DNA from: Rhodoferax sp.
GTDB taxonomy: Bacteria; Pseudomonadota; Gammaproteobacteria; Burkholderiales; Burkholderiaceae_C
Assembly: GCA_025351745.1 (NCBI GenBank)
Contig: JANXVI010000162.1
Span: forward strand, 1-33,654
Reading direction: 5' to 3'
DNA length: 33,654 nt
In this document: positions 1-7,689 of the stretch, piece by piece
How positions within the stretch are numbered: the first letter of the stretch is position 1
Layout of the letters: each line of letters starts with the position of its first letter
Notes under the pieces: generated by a model
Database searches by the model: none
What the model saw: the letters and a program-made list of their open reading frames with translations, nothing else
What the model was told of the DNA's origin: nothing
Translations under genes and position numbers: made by a program

Positions 1-207
1 ATTGCGCCGGGCTACATGGCTACCGACAACACCACGGCACTGCGGGCCGACGCTGCACGCAATGCCGCCATATTGGAGCGCATTCCGGCCAACCGCTGGG
101 GTGTGCCGGAAGATCTGGCAGGGCCGGTGGTGTTTTTGGCGTCGAAGGCGTCGGACTATGTGAACGGCTACACCATTGCGGTGGACGGAGGCTGGCTGGC
201 GCGTTAG
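1..207 (+). CDS. kduD: 2-deoxy-D-gluconate 3-dehydrogenase, C-terminal part (KduD-like SDR)
   Basis: This is the last 68 codons of a short-chain dehydrogenase/reductase; the 5' part lies outside the window. The frame is open from base 1 and ends with TAG at 205-207. The fragment begins with [11 protein letters not shown], the segment after the SDR active site, and ends with the typical SDR tail ([17 protein letters not shown], then [15 protein letters not shown]). The combination GYMATDNT plus RIPANRWG is what I know from KduD, which oxidises 2-deoxy-D-gluconate or reduces 2,5-diketo-3-deoxygluconate in pectin/uronate breakdown using NAD(H). The catalytic Ser-Tyr-Lys residues are upstream and cannot be checked, so another sugar-acting SDR remains possible. 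A small hairpin follows at 278-297. Confidence 0.8.
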   Translation: MAPGYMATDNTTALRADAARNAAILERIPANRWGVPEDLAGPVVFLASKASDYVNGYTIAVDGGWLAR

Positions 208-277
208 GTCTGCACTGCCATCGGACACCTGATGCGCGCTGGACTTACGTCCCAATTAAAATACTTCAATACCTTCG

Positions 278-297
278 GGCAACCCAAAAGGGTTGTC
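278..297. terminator. Hairpin downstream of the kduD fragment
   Basis: GGCAACCC at 278-285 and GGGTTGTC at 290-297 form an 8-bp stem (one G-U pair) around an AAAA loop. It lies 70 bp after the kduD stop. No clear T-run follows, so it may be a weak or Rho-assisted terminator or simply a structured spacer. Confidence 0.3.
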
Positions 298-331
298 CAT
301 CGATTCATGCGCACCAGGGTTACGAGGGACT

Positions 332-652
332 ATGGCGGCGTTTTCTGGTTCGATGTTCAAAGTGGTCGAGCGCGAATGTCGGCGCCTGGGCCGTCTGGCT
401 TAGCGCTACGACCCCTATGAAGAAGTAGCGGTAGAGAACTGGCTGGCCTGTCGCTCGACCGACGACCTGCGGCTGGACCTGGCGGCGGCTTTGCAGTCCC
501 TTCCGCCAAAGCACCTGGAGGTGATCTTGCTGCGCGACTTTGAGGAGTTGTCGATTGCCGAAATTGCCAGCCAGTTGCAACAGACGGCGGCGGCCGTCAA
601 GAGCCGCCCGCACCGTGCCCGCACGCTGACGCGGGAATATCTGCTGGCATGA
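332..652 (+). pseudogene. ECF sigma factor remnant (sigma-70 region 4), N-terminus lost and in-frame stop
   Basis: In one frame the sequence reads FKVVERECRRLGRLA, a TAG stop at 401-403, then RYDPYEEVAVENWLACR, LQSLPPKHLEVILLRDF, ELSIAEIASQLQQTAAAVKS and a TGA at 650-652. The second half is a textbook sigma-70 region 4 helix-turn-helix, which in an intact ECF factor contacts the -35 element. Three defects are visible. Region 2 is missing upstream. A stop falls where such proteins continue with a residue in RLGRLA-x-RYD. The last helix reads KSRPHRAR where KSRLHRAR is usual, so a proline sits in the recognition region. No anti-sigma gene is recognisable nearby. I read it as a decayed gene, although a separate C-terminal peptide cannot be excluded. 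Confidence 0.75.
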
Positions 653-816
653 ATGCGCTGCGGTGGTGCACAGTTTTCAAGGATTACCGCGCGTTACAAC
701 TCACACACTTTGACGCGTTTGCTGGCGCCTGGCTCCCTACACAATGGGCCACCTGAAGCGCTGGCGATCCCCGCCATACACGCTGCCGGGATTTGCCTTC
801 CATCGGAGATTCCCCT

Positions 817-1320
817 ATGCAAGACCTGGGTCAACAAGCCGGCCAAGCCGCCGCAGCCATCAAGGAACTCGACGCACTGTATGCCAAGTTCGTGCAGAGC
901 GCCAAGGCACCATCCCCCAACTGGAAGCCAGAGCTGGGCAACATCGCAGTGGCCATTTCAGGCATCACCTGTTACGCCCTGGGCAACAAGACTACGGCGG
1001 CGCCCCGTGCAGTGGCACTGCATGGACGTATCCAGGCACTGGAGTTTGACTTTGTGCAAACCTGGGACGGCAACGCCCACCCGCTACTGAGCCTGTATCT
1101 CCAAGCGAATGGCTGGTTTACACGCGATGTTCTGGGCCAGCAGCAGTTCCATTTCTATGACGACCCTGCCATCAAGGATGAACTGGTGCTGGCGTTGTGC
1201 ACCGCCTTGCTGGCATCGCCCGCCTTCTTACCCAAGCCCAGTACACATGCGGTCGCCGACACCACGCGCGTCGTGAATCTGGGCGCATCGCACCGCGGAC
1301 GCGTACAAGCCGTAGGTTGA
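817..1320 (+). CDS. Hypothetical protein, 167 aa
   Basis: I chose ATG at 817 because GGAG at 805-808 sits eight bases before it; an in-frame TTG at 793 would add eight residues without a better ribosome site. The product is probably soluble: no signal peptide or membrane segment is visible. The N-terminal third is helical and Ala/Gln-rich (QQAGQAAAAIKELDALYAKF). The middle holds the most distinctive part, GNIAVAISGITCYALGNKTT, followed by WDGNAHPLLSLYLQANGWF. I do not recognise the family. The gene lies alone between the sigma-factor remnant and the convergent methylglyoxal synthase gene. Coding-like composition and the good ribosome site support it as a real gene; its function is unknown. 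Confidence 0.6.
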   Translation: MQDLGQQAGQAAAAIKELDALYAKFVQSAKAPSPNWKPELGNIAVAISGITCYALGNKTTAAPRAVALHGRIQALEFDFVQTWDGNAHPLLSLYLQANGWFTRDVLGQQQFHFYDDPAIKDELVLALCTALLASPAFLPKPSTHAVADTTRVVNLGASHRGRVQAVG

Positions 1321-1392
1321 TACAGCGGACCGCACAGCTACCCTATTCATCACCCGGCATTGAATGGCCACAATGTGACGGTGCACGTCTGG

Positions 1393-2259
1393 TTACTGTT
1401 GCAGGGCTTCCGCTCTCGCCCAACGCTGTGCCATGGTCGGCGTGTTGTAGCACGTAGTGGGGTGTTGGGTACTGCACACAGCGCGCTCCATCAGTTGGAT
1501 GTCGGCCTCGTGCTGGCGTGCCACATGGGGGTCTTCGAAAAAGATGACCTTCTGGCATCGCCGGTCCAACACGAGCTCGGCGATCTGTGCGTCGCCGCCC
1601 AGCGGGCCGCTTTGGTAGCAACTGACCCAGGGCTGTAGCGCCGGCCAGCCGCGCGACCACGCCATGGCGTTGAGGAGGCCGCCGGTGGTGCCGGTGGCTA
1701 CACGGCCTGCAAAGCGCGACAGTGTGTAAAAATGTTCCGCAGCAAAGGCAACCATAGTGTCTTTCAGCGCATCGTGGGCGATCAGCGCAGCCACCTGGTT
1801 TTCGAGGGCGAACAAGGGCACCGCCTCGGGCACGCTGGTCGCGTCCAGCCCGGCATTGGCCAGCTCCACCGCCACCCACTCCATGGCGCCCGCCAGTGTC
1901 GAGACAAAGGGCTTGCCATGGATCACGCACTGGCGTTTGAGCGCCAGGGCTTCGGGGTAGATGGATGTCGGGTCTACTGGGTCGATGAGGAAAAACACGC
2001 CCTCCAGCGCATCCGCAGCTTGCAGTCCACCGGCCATGCGTGAGACCAGGCGCATCAGCCCGCCGTCGCGCCCATTGCCGACGGCTGTGAGCTCGTCGGC
2101 CAGCAATTTGTATTTGGTCAGCGCATCAAACGCGCCACCGGTGGCGTACAGCCCTAGCCCCAAGGCTTGCAGGCCGGGCGCACAGGCGCGTGCCCAGCGC
2201 AGCAGGCTGCTGTCGGGGCCGAGGCGGTGCAGTCGGTGGGCGACGAGTCCAAAGTTCAT
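1393..2259 (-). CDS. mgsA: Methylglyoxal synthase with two tandem MGS domains (first degenerate)
   Basis: Methylglyoxal synthase converts dihydroxyacetone phosphate to methylglyoxal and phosphate, a bypass of lower glycolysis. The C-terminal half (residues about 155-285) carries every catalytic position I know from E. coli MgsA: LIAHDALK (His162, Asp163, Lys166), ATGTTGG (188-194), SGPLGGDAQ (Asp223), FFEDP (Asp243), His250 and Asp253. The N-terminal half (residues 1-130) has the same fold signature (LVAHRL, LYATGGAFDAL, FFLIDPVDP), but Arg9 replaces the catalytic Asp and the GPxGGD loop is altered, so it is probably inactive. Usual MgsA proteins have about 150 residues; this one has 288. The start codon overlaps the stop of the upstream aminopeptidase gene (ATGA), so the two are translationally coupled. 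The gene symbol refers to the catalytic domain only. Confidence 0.8.
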   Translation of the reverse strand: MNFGLVAHRLHRLGPDSSLLRWARACAPGLQALGLGLYATGGAFDALTKYKLLADELTAVGNGRDGGLMRLVSRMAGGLQAADALEGVFFLIDPVDPTSIYPEALALKRQCVIHGKPFVSTLAGAMEWVAVELANAGLDATSVPEAVPLFALENQVAALIAHDALKDTMVAFAAEHFYTLSRFAGRVATGTTGGLLNAMAWSRGWPALQPWVSCYQSGPLGGDAQIAELVLDRRCQKVIFFEDPHVARQHEADIQLMERAVCSTQHPTTCYNTPTMAQRWARAEALQQ

Positions 2260-3335
2260 CGCCCATTGTCCAACGCTTTGAGCTGCTGCAAACGCGCGGT
2301 TCTGTCACCGCGTGGTAACTCGGCCAGCCGCTTAGCGCTTGTGTAAAACGCGGTCCAATCGCCATGCTCTTGGCGAAACAACGCTTCGAACGCGCTCACC
2401 CAGTCGTCATACGCGGCCAGTGCCCCAAAGGCGGCGTTGTTGGCGTTCGATACCCACACGTCGTAGCCGCTGTAGCCGCCCCACTGCTGTTTCAGTAGCG
2501 CGTAGGACTGCGTGAACTCGGCATAGGCGGCGGCCTTGTGGCTTTTTTGTTCATCCTCCGGCAGGTCAGCATCTGCCGCATAAAGCGACAACAACTTGCG
2601 GCGCGTGTTGCCTGTCAAAGCTCTGAAAGCCTGGCGCCGCGCATCGAACGCAGCGTACTCGGACCGCGCCGCGCCATCCGCTTGGGCTGCCAGCCAAGCG
2701 GTGCTGCCAAGCCGCTCTACGGCAGTGGCAAATGATTCGTTGAAGGCCGTGTCGTCCGGCACGTACAGCACCTGGTGTGACAGTTCATGGAATAGCATGC
2801 GCGCCAATTCTCCCTGGGGATACTGGATGAACGTGCTCAGCAGTGGGTCGCCCCCAAGCCAGTTGGTCCACCCCAAGGTAGAGTACGCGGGCACGCCGTA
2901 GACGCTGGCTTCCAGCCCTTGCGCACGCAGGGCGTTGGCCTGTGCTTGCGCGTCCTGCTCATCGAAATAACCGCGGTAGCCCACACAACCGGTCACCGGA
3001 AAGCACCAGGTCTTGAGTGTCAGGGAAAAGGCTGGTGCGGCCACCACATTCCACACTACAGCTCGCCGTTGCAGCTGCGCGTAGCGGTGGTAGCTGGCGT
3101 TGTCGGGCAAGTGCAAGTTGGTAACGGCAAAGCGCCTGATTTCTTGGGATAGCAGTAAGCGCTGTTTCAACGCAGGGGGCGTGGATCCGTCCGTCAACCA
3201 CAGGTCCACGGGCCGGGCCGCTTGCATGATCTTGATGTGGCCGCTGGCCGATTGCAGCAGGTAGGCCATGTCAGTACAGCCTGTACCAAAGAGGGTTAAC
3301 ACCAGCGCAGCAGTCGCACGTTTTGCTATCGACAT
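2256..3335 (-). CDS. Aminopeptidase-like lipoprotein (zinc metallopeptidase, Aminopep family)
   Basis: The 359-residue product matches what I know of the predicted aminopeptidase family PF10023. It begins with a hydrophobic leader and a candidate lipid-anchor Cys20 (TLFGTGC), so it is probably a lipoprotein facing the periplasm; the lipobox is imperfect, with Gly at -3. The zinc site is HELSH at 183-187, followed by VPDDTAFNESFA, whose Glu200 is a plausible third ligand in a gluzincin-like arrangement. Two further cysteines lie in TWCFPVTGC (111 and 117) and could form a disulfide. The substrate is unknown. It sits between the VOC gene (51 bp upstream) and the methylglyoxal synthase gene (4-bp overlap) in one minus-strand operon. 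The metal-site reading is direct; peptidase activity is inferred from the family. Confidence 0.8.
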   Translation of the reverse strand: MSIAKRATAALVLTLFGTGCTDMAYLLQSASGHIKIMQAARPVDLWLTDGSTPPALKQRLLLSQEIRRFAVTNLHLPDNASYHRYAQLQRRAVVWNVVAAPAFSLTLKTWCFPVTGCVGYRGYFDEQDAQAQANALRAQGLEASVYGVPAYSTLGWTNWLGGDPLLSTFIQYPQGELARMLFHELSHQVLYVPDDTAFNESFATAVERLGSTAWLAAQADGAARSEYAAFDARRQAFRALTGNTRRKLLSLYAADADLPEDEQKSHKAAAYAEFTQSYALLKQQWGGYSGYDVWVSNANNAAFGALAAYDDWVSAFEALFRQEHGDWTAFYTSAKRLAELPRGDRTARLQQLKALDNGR

Positions 3336-3385
3336 GGCTTATTTGTCCAGCAAGGATTGCATGAATGATTGTGTCCTCGTGCTGA

Positions 3386-3799
3386 CTAACGCTCAAACAC
3401 CGTACCAAGGTCTTCAAATCCCTTGACTTCTATCGGGTTGCCAGATGGGTCCACAAAGAACATTGTGGCCTGCTCGCCCGGTTGACCGGCAAAACGGATG
3501 CTCGGTGGCATGACGAACACCACGTTCTGCGCCGTCAACCGATCCGCTAGCGCCCGCCACTGGGCCATCTGTAAGGCGACACCCAGGTGTGGCATGGGCA
3601 CCATGTGCGCTCCGACCTTGCCGGTGTTGGTCGTGGCAAAGGGCGTGCCCAGGTGCAGAGAAATCTGGTGACCGAAGAAATCAAAATCGATCCAGGTGTC
3701 GGTGCTGCGGCCCTCGCGGCAACCCAACACGTCCCCGTAGAACTGGCGCGACGTTTTCAGGTCGCGCACGTGGAAGGCAAGGTGAAAGATGGATGGCAT
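3386..3799 (-). CDS. VOC family protein (glyoxalase/dioxygenase fold)
   Basis: The 137-residue product has the two beta-alpha-beta-beta-beta modules of the vicinal-oxygen-chelate superfamily. The first starts with IFHLAFHVRDLKTSRQFYGD. The second ends with TMFFVDPSGNPIEVKGFED, the classic VOC tail. Likely metal ligands are His6 or His10, His71 (PMPHLGVAL) and Glu124. An AAAGG ribosome site precedes the ATG. It is the first gene of a minus-strand operon with the aminopeptidase-like lipoprotein and a methylglyoxal synthase. The neighbourhood invites the idea of a glyoxalase-like partner for methylglyoxal, but the sequence resembles general VOC dioxygenase-like proteins more than classical GloA. 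The substrate is unknown. Confidence 0.85.
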   Translation of the reverse strand: MPSIFHLAFHVRDLKTSRQFYGDVLGCREGRSTDTWIDFDFFGHQISLHLGTPFATTNTGKVGAHMVPMPHLGVALQMAQWRALADRLTAQNVVFVMPPSIRFAGQPGEQATMFFVDPSGNPIEVKGFEDLGTVFER

Positions 3800-4647
3800 G
3801 TGATTACCTTTGAAGCGTGTTGCCGACGGTGAAACAGGTTAGGGGCCTGTTCATACAGTATGAAGCAGCAAGCAGCCCAACATCGCGCTCAGATCCTGGG
3901 CACCCGTTGGGCGGGGGTGACTCGCACTGTGCGCACCTGGACAGTCGCAGCTATTTCGGGGCGGCACTTGCATGCGATGTACTGCTCGGGCTTTCTGGAA
4001 GAAGGTGACCAATGCACGGCAAGCGCGCGTGGCAGGGCGACGCCCTTGCTGGGGATCTGCTTGGATACCACCCCCGATTATCGTTGGCCTCCTGAACCAG
4101 GCCTCGGCCCTGCCCGAGAAGGCGCTTTTCTGTGATGCACGGGCAGCGCCAAGACCTGCGGCGAACATGCATCGGTGGCAACCGTGGGACTGGACGGGTG
4201 GCCTTCTTAATGTCGTGCCAACTATCGCTGTAGTATTTTGTCGTGATATGGTGGCTACAAAGGGGCCAGTGCTTCAAAACGAACTCTCGCAGTCAACCAT
4301 AGTGGTTGTGTCCCTGGTTCAGATGACCACTTTCTATTTTTGCGTTTGGTCCCTATTCGAACATGGACTCGCCGTTGCAGTATCGATTCGTCGACTTTTC
4401 AGCAGATTGCGTTGAAGCCCTTCTCGGGGTTACACAAGAGGAAAATTTTTTGGCGTTTCAATTGCATTGGATGTGAGGGATGCCGCACAGATCAATAATT
4501 CATCCTCTGCAAGACTTGGCCCAATGAAAGACGGCCTTGAATTGAAATGCGAGGATGCAGCTTCGTGCTTTGCCACGCGTTTGAAGGTCGGCGGTCAAGT
4601 CAATTTGTCAGCGTTTTTAGGCATACTTGTACCGGGGGGGCAAACAG
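3800..4647. other. 848-bp stretch without a convincing gene
   Basis: Several open frames exist on both strands (for example 3972-4415 plus and 3951-4277 minus), but none has a recognisable domain, a good ribosome site or consistent coding character. A perfect inverted repeat, CAACCA-TAG-TGGTTG, lies at 4294-4308. The part from about 4400 to 4640 is more AT-rich and may hold the promoter of the PAS gene. A 43-codon frame at 4524-4655 overlaps the PAS start by eight bases and could be a small upstream gene or leader, but it has no clear ribosome site. Decayed coding DNA is possible. Confidence 0.5.
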
Positions 4648-5541
4648 ATGCTTAACTGCGATCTTGACGATCTCAAACGACTGATGTCGTTGGTGATGGG
4701 CAGTGTGCCAATCGGCATCGTGGTCATTGATCGGGAACTCCGGCTGCAATACATCAATGACAGACAGGCTCGCCTCAATGGATTCGGCGTATCAGAAAAT
4801 CTTGGCAGGTACATTGGTGATATCGTGCCGTCCCTTGCGGCGGCCGCCATGCCCAAAATCCAATTCGTCCTGGATTCGGGGGTTCCGTTGATGAAGCAGG
4901 AACTCGTTGTAAAAAATCCATCAGACGATGGCCTATTTGCCCATCGGCTAATCTCTTACTTTCCTTGGCGCGGAAGTTGCGACTCGGTCATTGGGCTCGT
5001 GATGACGATTCAGGACGTCGCAGTTGACTCATTCCAAAAGGAACTGCTCGAAGAGAGTCAACAGCGGCTGCTCAAGGTGCTGGACAACTTGTTTTCGTTC
5101 GTTGGTGTGCTCGAACTGGATGGAACATTGACCGACGCAAACCTTGCGCCTTTGCAAGCCGCGGGCCTGCGTATGGAAGATGTGCGTGGCCAGAAGGTCT
5201 GGGAAACTTACTGGTGGTCGTATGATGCGGCGGCAAGGGAGCAGCTCAAAGACGCTGTTGCGCGCTGCCGCAACGGTGAAGTGGTGCGGTATGACCTTCA
5301 GGTTCGCATGATCAATGACAGCCGCTTATGGATTGACTTCATGATCGCACCCCTGAAAGACCAGCACGGTCAAATCACGCACCTGATCCCGTCTGCGACA
5401 GACATCTCTCAGCGCCATGCCAGTCAGGTTGCCCTACAGCAGTCGGAAGAGCGGTACCGGTCCATTATCGAATCTTCCGATGATGCGATCATCACCAAAT
5501 CTCTGGACAGCATCATCACCGAATGGAACTCCGCCAAATAG
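4648..5541 (+). CDS. Multi-PAS sensor protein, truncated in the third PAS domain
   Basis: I chose ATG 4648 because a run of seven G at 4634-4640 lies at ribosome-site distance; a TTG at 4627 is in frame but has no such signal. The product has 297 residues. PAS 1 spans about residues 10-115 (SVPIGIVVIDRELRLQYIND). PAS 2 spans about 130-255 and ends in a PAC-like motif (HLIPSATDISQRHAS). A third PAS begins (ERYRSIIESSDDAIITK) and breaks off at TEWNSAK followed by TAG, where such domains normally continue with AERIFGY. No output domain (kinase, GGDEF or EAL) remains. The gene is therefore most likely the 5' fragment of a larger sensor kinase or cyclic-di-GMP enzyme. The break falls at the junction with the next gene. 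Confidence 0.75.
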   Translation: MLNCDLDDLKRLMSLVMGSVPIGIVVIDRELRLQYINDRQARLNGFGVSENLGRYIGDIVPSLAAAAMPKIQFVLDSGVPLMKQELVVKNPSDDGLFAHRLISYFPWRGSCDSVIGLVMTIQDVAVDSFQKELLEESQQRLLKVLDNLFSFVGVLELDGTLTDANLAPLQAAGLRMEDVRGQKVWETYWWSYDAAAREQLKDAVARCRNGEVVRYDLQVRMINDSRLWIDFMIAPLKDQHGQITHLIPSATDISQRHASQVALQQSEERYRSIIESSDDAIITKSLDSIITEWNSAK

Positions 5542-6869
5542 CCACGCTGATCGCCGCGCCGGCGGGTGCACACCTGCACAATGTGCTTGTGAAGCTCAAC
5601 TCGAAGGGCGAGTGGAGCGATGTGCAATCCAGCAACGTGAAGATGCGCTTCGCGTACACCAATCAGTGGTCGCAAAAGCCAAACAATGGTCTCTCGCTCA
5701 GCGAACGCCTCTACGTCGGCGAAGCAAAAATTCCCAAGGGAGACAACAACTATTACGACCCGACACAAATGTCTGTGTTGAGTGCACCTCAGATGCTGAC
5801 CCCGGGGGGTATATGGGAGACCGAATTGCCCTTCAGCAAGCTGGTCGCCGACGGCATCCCCGGCACCAACATCGTTGGCTACTGCGATATGGAAAAGAAC
5901 AACCAGTTGAAGAAGGGCCGCACCCTGCACCAACTGCTAGAGCTCGGGTTCACCGTGAACGTGAACACGTCCCTGCGCATGTATGGCACCTACTCGCTCG
6001 GCGGCGGCCCCAACACTTCCCGTCCGCCATCCAGCCATGACTTTCATCTGGACGGCACCGCCCCGATTCACATCCAGTGCATGGGTAACCCGGCGATCGC
6101 CGCAAAGGTGGCCCCGCCGTCGCCCAGCGAAGGCATGGCCATGGACAGCCTGAAGACACCGTTTGTGGTGAACAGCGTGGACCTCCGCACTTTGCACATG
6201 ATGACTAGCAAGGCGTGCCCGGTCGACGTGACCCTCCAGGCCACGATCAAGGGTGTGGGCGCCGGTGAGGTGAAATATTGGCTGGAGGAGGTCGGTGGCA
6301 ACAATGCGGTGCAGTCACTCAGCACCAACCTGCCCGGCAAGGCCGGCGAGCCGAATATTCGCGTGCTGATGCAGAACGTGACGCTCAAGCCTGGCCCACA
6401 GGACCAGGCTCCGCCCTCGCCCGGCATTGACGCGCTCAAGCTCAATACGCACGGCACACTCGTCAAGCGCAGCTACCGCCTCCATGTGATAGCGCCCAAC
6501 AAGATGCAGTCCGAGAAGCTGGACGTGGCGGTGAACTGCACCAGCACAGTGAACGCGGGTCTGGGCGGCCCCGGTGACTTGAAAATGGCACCGCCAGCCG
6601 GACCAGCACCCAAGGAAATGCCGATGGCCATGCCGCAACCCCAGCCGCAGCCGGAACCACCCAAGCCCATGGGCCTGCAGGCGGCGCCCGTCACACAGCC
6701 AAATCCAGGTGTAGTGCTCCAGGCCGCGCCGGTGCAACCGGTCGAGCCACCCAAGCCGCCGCCTGCGGTACTTGCCGCACCAGTTCAAGCACCGAAGCCG
6801 TCAGCCATGATGATGGCTGTCCCGGGGCAGCCCGCCAAGCCCGCCAGCGCAAGTCGCCACACGCAGTAA
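5523..6869 (+). CDS. Unknown Pro-rich, exported-type protein, apparently missing its N-terminus
   Basis: The open frame of 448 codons starts with an ATG inside the truncated PAS gene (19-bp overlap), without a ribosome site. The first residues (MELRQ) derive from PAS-gene DNA in another frame, so the true 5' end seems lost. The body has two beta-rich regions of similar style, about residues 20-180 (WSDVQSSNVKMRFAYTNQW) and 210-345 (CPVDVTLQATIKGVGAGEVK). The tail from about 350 is rich in Pro, Ala, Gln and Lys, with repeated LQAAPV/LAAPV units. The style fits a periplasmic or surface protein, but no signal peptide is present in this version. I do not recognise the family. It may be a non-functional fragment. 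Confidence 0.6.
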   Translation: MELRQIATLIAAPAGAHLHNVLVKLNSKGEWSDVQSSNVKMRFAYTNQWSQKPNNGLSLSERLYVGEAKIPKGDNNYYDPTQMSVLSAPQMLTPGGIWETELPFSKLVADGIPGTNIVGYCDMEKNNQLKKGRTLHQLLELGFTVNVNTSLRMYGTYSLGGGPNTSRPPSSHDFHLDGTAPIHIQCMGNPAIAAKVAPPSPSEGMAMDSLKTPFVVNSVDLRTLHMMTSKACPVDVTLQATIKGVGAGEVKYWLEEVGGNNAVQSLSTNLPGKAGEPNIRVLMQNVTLKPGPQDQAPPSPGIDALKLNTHGTLVKRSYRLHVIAPNKMQSEKLDVAVNCTSTVNAGLGGPGDLKMAPPAGPAPKEMPMAMPQPQPQPEPPKPMGLQAAPVTQPNPGVVLQAAPVQPVEPPKPPPAVLAAPVQAPKPSAMMMAVPGQPAKPASASRHTQ

Positions 6870-6973
6870 AGCCGAACCGTGTCATGCCGCTTGCGAGGAG
6901 CCCGAAATCACAGCCCGCCCCAGCGACAACGCTGTGCTGCTGCCTGCGGTGCAGGCTGTACGTGAGGCAGCGA

Positions 6974-7342
6974 TCAGTGAATCCCTAGGGTTCCGGGGTT
7001 AGCGTGCGCCTGTAGTGAATCCGCGGGTACCTGCGCTCGCTCCCGCAAGCCGTAGTCGCGCAATACGTCGGCCACACGCAGCCGGTAGTCGGCAAAAATG
7101 TGGTCGCGCCCGGCCGACTGCGCGTTTCGGTGCACCTCCAGGGTGCGCCACCGCTGCACGGCGGTTTCATCGCGCCAGAAGGACAAAGACAATAGCTTGC
7201 CCGGCTGGCTCAGGCTCTCAAAGCGTTCGATGGAAATGAATCCGTCGATTTGCTCCAGATGCAGCCGCAGGCTGGCCGCGGTGTCCAGGTAGGTTGGGCG
7301 GTGCTGGGCATGCGGTAGCGCTTCAAAGATCACCGCGATCAT
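6974..7342 (-). CDS. Antibiotic biosynthesis monooxygenase (ABM) domain protein
   Basis: I start at ATG 7342, which overlaps the NIPSNAP stop as ATGA; a longer frame to 7372 is inside that gene and adds no conserved sequence. The product of about 122 residues is a dimeric alpha+beta barrel protein: [10 protein letters not shown] at the start, then [33 protein letters not shown] and a closing helix ([14 protein letters not shown]). The pattern SFWRDE...W...H..A is typical of ABM proteins of the heme-degrading or quinol-monooxygenase-like type. It is translationally coupled to the NIPSNAP gene and shares the operon with a broken hydrolase. A stress or xenobiotic role is possible, but the substrate is unknown. 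Confidence 0.8.
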   Translation of the reverse strand: MIAVIFEALPHAQHRPTYLDTAASLRLHLEQIDGFISIERFESLSQPGKLLSLSFWRDETAVQRWRTLEVHRNAQSAGRDHIFADYRLRVADVLRDYGLRERAQVPADSLQAHANPGTLGIH

Positions 7343-7689
7343 CGTATGGGTGTCCCAGTGGAGGGAACACAAAGCGTGCCGTCCACCACTTCGGTAAACG
7401 TACGTTCTTCGCGCACGATGAAGCGTTTGACCTGCGCCGTTTCGAAGTTGGCGCGGCCCTCAGCATCTCCACGCAATCGGGTTCGGTACGCCTCATACGT
7501 TGCCAGGCTGTCAAAGGCGATCAAGCCCCAGGCGATGTCGTTCGTCCCTTCATGTGGCAGGAAGTAGCCCAGCAAGTGCCCACCGCAGCGCGGGATGATG
7601 CGGCCCCAGTTTTGGGCGTATGCCTTGAAGGCCTCACGCTGGAATGGGTCGATCTGGTAGCGGATAAAACAGGTGATGGTGGTGGTCAT
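7339..7689 (-). CDS. NIPSNAP family protein
   Basis: The 116-residue product is a small ferredoxin-like alpha+beta protein of the NIPSNAP family: [20 protein letters not shown], then [40 protein letters not shown] and YEAYRTRL. This order (Y-x-ID, W-x-x-II-x-x-[10 protein letters not shown]) is characteristic of bacterial NIPSNAP proteins. GGGG about seven bases upstream is a good ribosome site. The ATG overlaps the stop of the preceding hydrolase remnant (ATGA), and its own stop overlaps the ABM start, so three genes were once coupled. The biochemical role of bacterial NIPSNAP proteins is not established to my knowledge. Confidence 0.85.
   Translation of the reverse strand: MTTTITCFIRYQIDPFQREAFKAYAQNWGRIIPRCGGHLLGYFLPHEGTNDIAWGLIAFDSLATYEAYRTRLRGDAEGRANFETAQVKRFIVREERTFTEVVDGTLCVPSTGTPIR

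Noticed and set aside
232..420. 62-codon frame over the sigma-factor remnant
   Set aside because: It is a shifted reading of the pseudogene; only VFWFDVQ hints at the lost upstream frame, which supports decay and not a separate gene.
793..1090. Alternative frames overlapping the hypothetical protein (653-1090, 744-1049)
   Set aside because: Composition is typical of shadow frames (Arg/Pro/His-rich) and neither has a ribosome site as good as ATG 817.
3951..4415. Open frames on both strands (3972-4415 plus, 3951-4277 minus)
   Set aside because: No domain, ribosome site or coding character; low-complexity composition changes along the frame. Treated as non-coding or decayed.
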